Shown here in pieces: positions 16,434 to 21,042 of a stretch of DNA of 21,042 nucleotides (its first letter is position 1; the number at the start of each line of letters is the position of its first letter). The notes beneath the pieces are model-generated. The model did no database searches and was not told the DNA's origin. It saw only the letters and a list, made by a program, of their open reading frames with translations. The stretch is from Verrucomicrobiales bacterium (GTDB lineage: Bacteria; Verrucomicrobiota; Verrucomicrobiia; Verrucomicrobiales; DEV007). The translations under genes were made by a program, and so were the position numbers. The stretch is from positions 1 to 21,042 of the forward strand of contig PAPL01000033.1 of NCBI GenBank assembly GCA_002708885.1, given 5' to 3'.

Positions 16434-17990
16434 ATGAAATATCCAACGCTAATAATTGCATCCATTCTTTTTATCTCCTTTCTAGGAAACGTTACCTTTG
16501 GCACAGAAGATACTCCAAAACCTAATATAATATTTTTTCTGGTCGATGATCTCGGATGGAGCGATGTGGGTTGCTATGGTAGTAAATTCCACGAAACACC
16601 AAACATCGATCAATTGGCTAAAGAGGGAATGAAATTCGATAATGCCTACGCAACCTGTCACGTCTGTTCTCCTAGCCGAGCCAGTATTCTGACTGGTAAA
16701 TATCCCGCCCGCACCAATTTGACGGAATGGCTGGGAGGCCGTCCCGAGCGGAACTATGAAAAACTTCACAGTGCCAAAAAGCTAATGTCACTTCCTGATG
16801 ATGAAATCACCCTAGCTGAAACATTAAAAAAGCACGGATACGCTACTGCAAACTATGGAAAAGCACACTTGCGTAAAGATCCCAAGACCTACGGATTTGA
16901 TGAAGCTATTACTGGTTGGGTAAGATCCTACTACTATCCATTTTCCCCACAATATACGAAAACACTTCCATCTAAAAAAGGCGACTATTATACCGATAAA
17001 CTTACCGATGCTGCGATCGACTTCATTGAACGAAACAAGGACCGGCCCTTCTTTGTCCATCTGGAACACTTTGCTGTTCACGATCCGATTCAGGGCCGCA
17101 AGGACCTCGTTGAAAAGTACCGAAAAAAACTAGAAAAAACAGCCAAGCCGAAGGGGCTGGAATATATTCTGGAACCCAATCCAGATGGTCCTTCGATTTC
17201 CAAGAATGAGCTTAAGGAACTTAGAGAAAATGACTCTCTGAAAATGCACCAAGATAAGCGTGTGTGGTGGGTAAAGCAGAGACAGGACAATGTCGAGTTC
17301 GCTGGAATGCTTGAAGCCACAGATCAAAGCCTGGGAAGAATCCGAACCAAACTGAATGATCTCGGATTAGCTGAAAACACTATCGTTATATTTACTTCGG
17401 ATAATGGCGGCATGTCCGCTTCGAACCAGTATCGGGGCATTAATCATCCCAGAAAGCAGCTTGATAGTCGCTTCGCTTCATCAAATCTGCCCTTAAGAGG
17501 CGCTAAGGGCTGGAACTATGAAGGTGGTGTGCGTGTGCCCTTAATTGTTCACTGGCCAGGACAAATCAAAGCCAACACCATGTCTCACGCTGTAGTTACC
17601 GGAACCGATTACTATCCAACTCTACTGAAAATGCTAGGTCTGCCTCTCTTGCCAAAGCAACATGTGGACGGAAAGAGCTTTTTGCCTGCTCTTAGAGGTG
17701 AACAGCATGAACGTGGAGCAATTTACTGGCACTTTCCTCACTACAGTAATCACGGATACCAGAGCCCAGGCGGAGCGGTCCGATTTGGTCATTATAAGCT
17801 TCTCGAATACTTTGAAAACGGAAACGTTCAATTATTCGATCTGCAAAATGACATTGGCGAGCAGAACGATCTTTCTAAGTCAAAACCGGATATCACTAAG
17901 AAGCTTTTGAAGATGCTTCACGATTGGCGCAAAGAAGTAGATGCAAAAATGCCACAACTGAAGACCGCTTCAAATAGCTCAAAAAATTAA
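16434..17990 (+). CDS. Exported sulfatase
   Basis: A 518-residue type I sulfatase with an N-terminal signal peptide (LIIASILFISFLGNVTFG, cleavage near residue 23). Key elements: metal-binding D38-D39 in FFLVDDLGWSDVGCYG, formylglycine site CSPSR (78-82) followed by ASILTGKYPART, and FTSDNG with D323-N324 as further metal ligands. The segment that is normally GKWHLG reads YGKAHLRK (141-148): K143 and H145 are kept while the tryptophan and glycine are replaced. The core ends with a short C-terminal subdomain (YKLLEYFENGNVQLFDLQND) and no extra domains, so it has the typical length. The gene starts 12 bases after the heme protein gene and is probably co-transcribed. Sequence suggests a carbohydrate sulfatase different in specificity from the ankyrin-bearing one upstream; the substrate cannot be read from the sequence. 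Confidence 0.94.
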   Translation: MKYPTLIIASILFISFLGNVTFGTEDTPKPNIIFFLVDDLGWSDVGCYGSKFHETPNIDQLAKEGMKFDNAYATCHVCSPSRASILTGKYPARTNLTEWLGGRPERNYEKLHSAKKLMSLPDDEITLAETLKKHGYATANYGKAHLRKDPKTYGFDEAITGWVRSYYYPFSPQYTKTLPSKKGDYYTDKLTDAAIDFIERNKDRPFFVHLEHFAVHDPIQGRKDLVEKYRKKLEKTAKPKGLEYILEPNPDGPSISKNELKELRENDSLKMHQDKRVWWVKQRQDNVEFAGMLEATDQSLGRIRTKLNDLGLAENTIVIFTSDNGGMSASNQYRGINHPRKQLDSRFASSNLPLRGAKGWNYEGGVRVPLIVHWPGQIKANTMSHAVVTGTDYYPTLLKMLGLPLLPKQHVDGKSFLPALRGEQHERGAIYWHFPHYSNHGYQSPGGAVRFGHYKLLEYFENGNVQLFDLQNDIGEQNDLSKSKPDITKKLLKMLHDWRKEVDAKMPQLKTASNSSKN

Positions 17991-18058
17991 AATTCATCGA
18001 GAGTTTGACAGATCAATAGAATTCTAATCACAATCAATGAATCCAATTTTTCTCTAGA

Positions 18059-18925
18059 ATGAAAACCGATAATATCCTCATCTCATTGTTCCCGTTGGTC
18101 CTTGGATTATCATGCACTGTTTTAATTGCCACAGGTCAATCCGATGACCTGTCTATGAAGAAAGCGCTGACATTTTATGCATCCTTTGATAGTGGAACTG
18201 ATGCTGATATTAGTCGCGGTGATAAGCGCCTTTTCACGCTCATTGGCAAAGAGCCTAAGCTTGGCAACAAAACCGAAGGAATGTCACGGATCGTTAAGGG
18301 TAAGGGACTTTCGGGTGATGCTTTATTATTTACTAAGCGCAATGCTAAGTGGTTATTATATGATGGCGCCAAAAATTTTCCATTTGCAGACAAGAACTGG
18401 AGCGGCAGCGTATCGTTTTGGCTTAAAGTTGATCCGATCAATGGACTGGATCCTGGCTATGTTGATCCGATTCAAATTACACCCAACACCTGGAACAACG
18501 CTTCGTTTTTTGTGGACTTCGCCAAGGATGGAAACCCACGGTCCTTCCGGCTCGGAGCATTCGCTGACAAATCGGTCTGGAATCCAGAAAATAAGGATAT
18601 CCCGGAACCACAAAGGCCATTAGTGCCAGCCAAATCTAATCCATTCAGTAGTGACAAGTGGACACATGTTGCCTTCACATGGGAAAATTTTAATACTGGA
18701 AAAAAGGATGGTGTGGCGACCCTTTATCTCGATGGAAAAAACGAAGGTAGTATTACCAAATGGAATCAAAAATTTTCTTGGGCAGGAAAACCTCACCGTA
18801 TCCTTATTGGTTTGAATTACATGGGTTTGTTTGATGATCTTGCCTGCTTTGACCGGGCCCTCTCATCAAAGGAGATCAAGCACATATTTGATCACCAAAA
18901 AAGCCTCAATACATTAATAAAATAA
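18059..18925 (+). CDS. Exported LamG/concanavalin-like jelly-roll protein
   Basis: A 288-residue protein with an N-terminal hydrophobic segment (about 5-26). A cysteine within it (GLSC, residue 19) is a poor lipobox because the hydrophobic stretch continues past it. The rest is one LamG-like jelly roll: LTFYASFDSGTDADISRGD (start), KGLSGDALLFT, WSGSVSFWLKVDP, KWTHVAFTWENF, GVATLYLDGKNEGSI and HRILIGLNYMGLFDDLACFDRALSSKEIKHIF (end). Such modules bind glycans or act as adhesins; this one has no catalytic domain attached. It follows the second sulfatase by 68 bases and may be transcribed with it. A perfect TTGACA at 18005-18010 lies in that gap but has no matching -10 box at the normal distance. 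The gene converges on the DUF1080 gene. Confidence 0.85.
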   Translation: MKTDNILISLFPLVLGLSCTVLIATGQSDDLSMKKALTFYASFDSGTDADISRGDKRLFTLIGKEPKLGNKTEGMSRIVKGKGLSGDALLFTKRNAKWLLYDGAKNFPFADKNWSGSVSFWLKVDPINGLDPGYVDPIQITPNTWNNASFFVDFAKDGNPRSFRLGAFADKSVWNPENKDIPEPQRPLVPAKSNPFSSDKWTHVAFTWENFNTGKKDGVATLYLDGKNEGSITKWNQKFSWAGKPHRILIGLNYMGLFDDLACFDRALSSKEIKHIFDHQKSLNTLIK

Positions 18926-18929
18926 ATCA

Positions 18930-18972
18930 TACCACTTTATTTAGAGACTTATCTAATTTGGATTGAGTGGTA
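18930..18972. terminator. Two-tier inverted repeat between convergent genes
   Basis: TACCACT (18930-18936) is the exact reverse complement of AGTGGTA (18966-18972). Inside it TTAGA and TCTAA form a second five-base stem around a six-base loop. It sits in the 57-base gap between the LamG and DUF1080 stop codons, the right place for a bidirectional terminator. The flanking sequence is AT-rich but lacks a clean T tract on either side, so this is tentative. Confidence 0.3.
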
Positions 18973-18982
18973 ATTAATTCAC

Positions 18983-19762
18983 CTAATCTAAGGGCAGTAT
19001 CTCTACCTTGCGAAATTCGCAAGGGTGACTCTCACTCTGCAAAGAAATCGTTCCGCCCTCGAGCCGCGTACCATCGTCCAAGTGAGGGTGTTGATACTCC
19101 AGCACGACTTCGCCTTCAACAATGTGTTTGAAACTTTTAGACCCCTCAACAATGACCTCAGCAGTCACCCACTGATCACCATGATAAGTCTTTGATTTTG
19201 AACTTATACAATGTCTCTTGAGGGGCTTCTCGTTCATCATAACATCCGTACCAGGTGTACAAAGATTGAGAGTAGTACGTTTCCCATTACCTTTGCCGCC
19301 GAGCAATTGTACCTCGATCGAATTAGGAAATTTTTGATCGACCTTCATAGTTTTGGGATCTTGCCCGTGTAGCATAAGGCCACTGTTGCGGTACGCCCAT
19401 CCTGGACCGCCCTTCAATTGTTCGCCCAGGAACCGATATTCCACACGAAGACGGTAGCGAGAATATGGAGTTTTATAAAATAGGTGACCAAAGGTCTCAT
19501 TGAACTCATCGTATTTTTTGTAATTGACCTTGATGACTCCGTCATCGACCAAGAACGTATTGCGCTTGTCTTCTCCTAACTTTTCGTAGCGAATCTTGGG
19601 AGTCCAACCAGTCAGGTCCTTGCCATTAAAGAGCTGAATCCACTTCCCTTTTTTGTCATCTTCGAGAAATTCACTTTTCTTCTTTTCATCAGCGAAGGTG
19701 GAAAGTGAAAAGGCTATTACTAAGGTTGCTGAGAAGATAAATATGAGTGAGAATAATTTCAT
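18983..19762 (-). CDS. DUF1080 protein (3-keto-disaccharide hydrolase-like)
   Basis: A 259-residue exported protein (signal peptide ending STFA, cleavage after about A24). DUF1080 landmarks occur in order: WIQLFNGKDLTGW (41-53), FLVDDGVIKVN (70-80), YRLRVEYRF (103-111), NSGLMLHG (126-133), SIEVQLLGG (148-156), DQWVTAEVIVEG (196-207) and LQSESHPCEFRKVEI (241-255). The fold is a concanavalin-like jelly roll. Characterised members hydrolyse 3-keto-glycosides, the products of sugar oxidation at C3, but many family members are untested. It stands alone on the minus strand, convergent with the LamG gene and divergent from the metallophosphoesterase gene. Its presence suggests oxidised glycosides are handled outside the cytoplasm (inference). 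Confidence 0.9.
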   Translation of the reverse strand: MKLFSLIFIFSATLVIAFSLSTFADEKKKSEFLEDDKKGKWIQLFNGKDLTGWTPKIRYEKLGEDKRNTFLVDDGVIKVNYKKYDEFNETFGHLFYKTPYSRYRLRVEYRFLGEQLKGGPGWAYRNSGLMLHGQDPKTMKVDQKFPNSIEVQLLGGKGNGKRTTLNLCTPGTDVMMNEKPLKRHCISSKSKTYHGDQWVTAEVIVEGSKSFKHIVEGEVVLEYQHPHLDDGTRLEGGTISLQSESHPCEFRKVEILPLD

Positions 19763-19803
19763 TATTTAAAACGTAGAAGTAGCCCAATTTTAATACAAGT
19801 TAT

Positions 19804-19832
19804 TTGCAAAATTCTAGTCCTACGCATTTATC
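19804..19832 (+). promoter_or_regulatory. Weak promoter candidate for the metallophosphoesterase gene
   Basis: TTGCAA (19804-19809), a 17-base spacer and TTTATC (19827-19832) lie in the 106-base divergent gap, with the ATG 36 bases further on. Only the -35 element is a good match. No equally good pair was found for the opposite strand gene. Confidence 0.2.
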
Positions 19833-19868
19833 TAAAAAAGAATTACCAACATTTTAATCTTCCTAGAT

Positions 19869-20777
19869 ATGTCGAAAACAATATTAAGAATTATCTCTTC
19901 ATTTGTAATTCTCGTTATTTATCAATGCTCTTTAGCCGCAGAAGAAGGCCAGGCTAAGAAACCGCTGTTCCGGTTCGGAGCCGTTGCGGACTGTCAATAC
20001 TGCAACAAAACAAGTAACGTTAGGAAGTACAGTCTTTCGATACAAAAACTCACTTCCTGTGTTGAACATTATAATAAAATGGATCTGGCTTTCGTGGTTC
20101 ATCTTGGTGATTTCATTGACCAGGACTTTGATAGTTTCGCTAAAGTCACACCAATTTATAACCGTCTGAAAGCGCCCCACTATCATGTGCTTGGTAATCA
20201 TGATTTTTCCGTAAGTGACGAGAAGAAAGCTTTAGTTCCAGCTCAGCTCGGCCTCAAAAACCGCTATTATGATTTTACTTATAACGGATGGAGATTTCTG
20301 GCCCTCGACGGTAATGATGTGAGCCTGCACGCCTACCCAAAAAATGATCCGCGCACTGAAGCAGCCGCGGCCTTTCACCGCAATCTAAAGCCAGGCACTC
20401 CTAACTGGAACGGAGCCGTTGGTAAAGAACAGCTAAAATGGATCCAGGACAAACTCGAAGAAGCCACTAAAAACGACGAAAAAGTAATTCTCTTTTGCCA
20501 CTTCCCAATTTACCCAGCTAACGTTCATAACCTTTGGAACGCTGATGTGCTTACCAAATTACTGGCGAAATATCCCTGCGTCATGGCCTATATAAATGGG
20601 CATAATCATAAAGGCAACTACGGTACTAGGGACAAGATTCACTATCTAACACTAAAGGGTATGGTAAACACCACAGAAAACGCCTACTCAATCATTGAAG
20701 TTCATAAGGATCAGCTACTACTAAAAGGCATAGGGCGGCAGGAAGACAGGAAAATGGTTCTGCCCAAAATCAAATGA
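19869..20777 (+). CDS. Exported metallophosphoesterase (ADP-ribose/CDP-alcohol diphosphatase-like)
   Basis: A 302-residue calcineurin-type metallophosphoesterase with a signal peptide ending near SLAA (residue 24). The metal-binding motifs are complete: VADCQY (D41, Q43; a glutamine in the second position as in Mn-dependent ADP-ribose/CDP-alcohol diphosphatases), HLGDFID (D81), LGNHDF (N110, H111), CHFPIYP (H211) and NGHNHKG (H245, H247). The surrounding pattern, including RYYDFTYNGWRFLALDGNDVSLHAYP, matches that subfamily as I know it. Export places it in the periplasm, where it could release phosphate from nucleotide-sugar or other phosphodiesters; the substrate is not known. The GH71/99-like gene starts 22 bases downstream, so the two are probably in one transcript. 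Confidence 0.88.
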   Translation: MSKTILRIISSFVILVIYQCSLAAEEGQAKKPLFRFGAVADCQYCNKTSNVRKYSLSIQKLTSCVEHYNKMDLAFVVHLGDFIDQDFDSFAKVTPIYNRLKAPHYHVLGNHDFSVSDEKKALVPAQLGLKNRYYDFTYNGWRFLALDGNDVSLHAYPKNDPRTEAAAAFHRNLKPGTPNWNGAVGKEQLKWIQDKLEEATKNDEKVILFCHFPIYPANVHNLWNADVLTKLLAKYPCVMAYINGHNHKGNYGTRDKIHYLTLKGMVNTTENAYSIIEVHKDQLLLKGIGRQEDRKMVLPKIK

Positions 20778-20799
20778 CCAAAGATGTAACTGGGGTTAA

Positions 20800-21042
20800 A
20801 TGCGATATTTATTAACATTTTTCTTTTGCTCTAATTTTCCCCTTTTGGCTTTGGATAAAGTAACTTCATCCAAGTCCATCTTTGTTCATTATATGCCATG
20901 GTACGCCTCAAAATCTTTTAGTGGTCAGTGGGGTTGGCACTGGACCATGGGTCATTTTAAGCCGGACAATCTGGGAACAGAAGGCAAGCGCGAACTCGCT
21001 TCGCACTACACACCATTAATTGGAGCGTATGACTCTCAATGA
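20800..21042 (+). CDS. GH71/99-like protein, N-terminal 80 codons only (truncated)
   Basis: Eighty codons starting at an ATG preceded by GGGG (20792-20795). After a short signal peptide (MRYLLTFFFCSNFPLLAL), the sequence SIFVHYMPWY...WGWHWTMGHFKP...ASHYTPLIGAYDS matches the beginning of GH71/99-like domains, whose full length is several hundred residues. Instead of continuing, the frame ends in TGA at 21040-21042, the last three bases of the window. The family normally continues after YDS with Asn/Ser-Asp; reading one base further on (skipping a C around 21035-21037) gives AAT GA., that is Asn then Asp or Glu. A single-base frameshift, real or from sequencing, is therefore a good explanation. 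Otherwise it is a nonsense mutation or a true short protein. Enzyme activity from this fragment is not expected. Confidence 0.65.
   Translation: MRYLLTFFFCSNFPLLALDKVTSSKSIFVHYMPWYASKSFSGQWGWHWTMGHFKPDNLGTEGKRELASHYTPLIGAYDSQ

Noticed and set aside
18005..18010. Perfect TTGACA as a promoter for the LamG gene
   Set aside because: At 16 to 18 bases downstream there is no -10-like hexamer; the nearest candidates are too close.
21040..21042. TGA read as an amino acid (alternative code) in the GH71/99-like gene
   Set aside because: mutS and other genes here end normally at TGA, so recoding is not supported; a frameshift explains it more simply.

Overview
The window reads as a stretch of chromosome (or draft-genome contig) from a member of the PVC superphylum, most likely a marine Verrucomicrobiota. 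The argument is gene content. A DUF1501 protein paired with a DUF1549/DUF1553 (PSD1) protein, a PVC-type CxxCH heme protein with propeller and HEAT-like regions, and several sulfatases and DUF1080 proteins together are typical of Verrucomicrobiota, Planctomycetota and Lentisphaerota. Nearly every gene after mutS begins with an export signal. TGA is used as a normal stop (for example mutS), so the code looks standard. Species cannot be named from this sequence.

Layout. 2-1351 (+): the 3'-terminal part of a long coiled-coil gene, cut by the window edge, whose C-terminus looks GrpE-like. 1465-3948 (+): mutS. 3996-6115 (+): a two-gene unit encoding an exported mutarotase-fold (DUF4380-like) protein and an exported lactonase-type beta-propeller. 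11058-6128 (-): a tight three-gene operon, in transcription order a sugar phosphate isomerase/epimerase-like TIM barrel, PSD1 (coupled through an ATGA overlap) and a Tat-exported DUF1501 protein. 11184-18925 (+): sulfatase with ankyrin repeats, PVC-type heme protein, second sulfatase, and LamG protein. 18983-19762 (-): DUF1080 protein. 19869 to the end (+): an exported metallophosphoesterase and the N-terminal 80 codons of a GH71/99-like protein that meets a stop in the last three bases of the window.

How it may fit together (inference): apart from the first two genes this is an extracytoplasmic glycan-processing region. Sulfatases would desulfate a sulfated polysaccharide. LamG/DUF1080-type beta-sandwich domains could bind or cleave (oxidised) sugars. 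The propeller/cytochrome c protein could oxidise sugars, the exported lactonase could open the resulting lactones, and the TIM-barrel isomerase would act in the cytoplasm. No transporter, regulator or sulfatase-maturating enzyme lies in the window, so it is at most part of a pathway.

No tRNA, rRNA, CRISPR array, insertion sequence or integration site was recognised. No gene-free stretch exceeds 300 bases. The longest gaps are the two divergent intergenic regions, 11059-11183 and 19763-19868.
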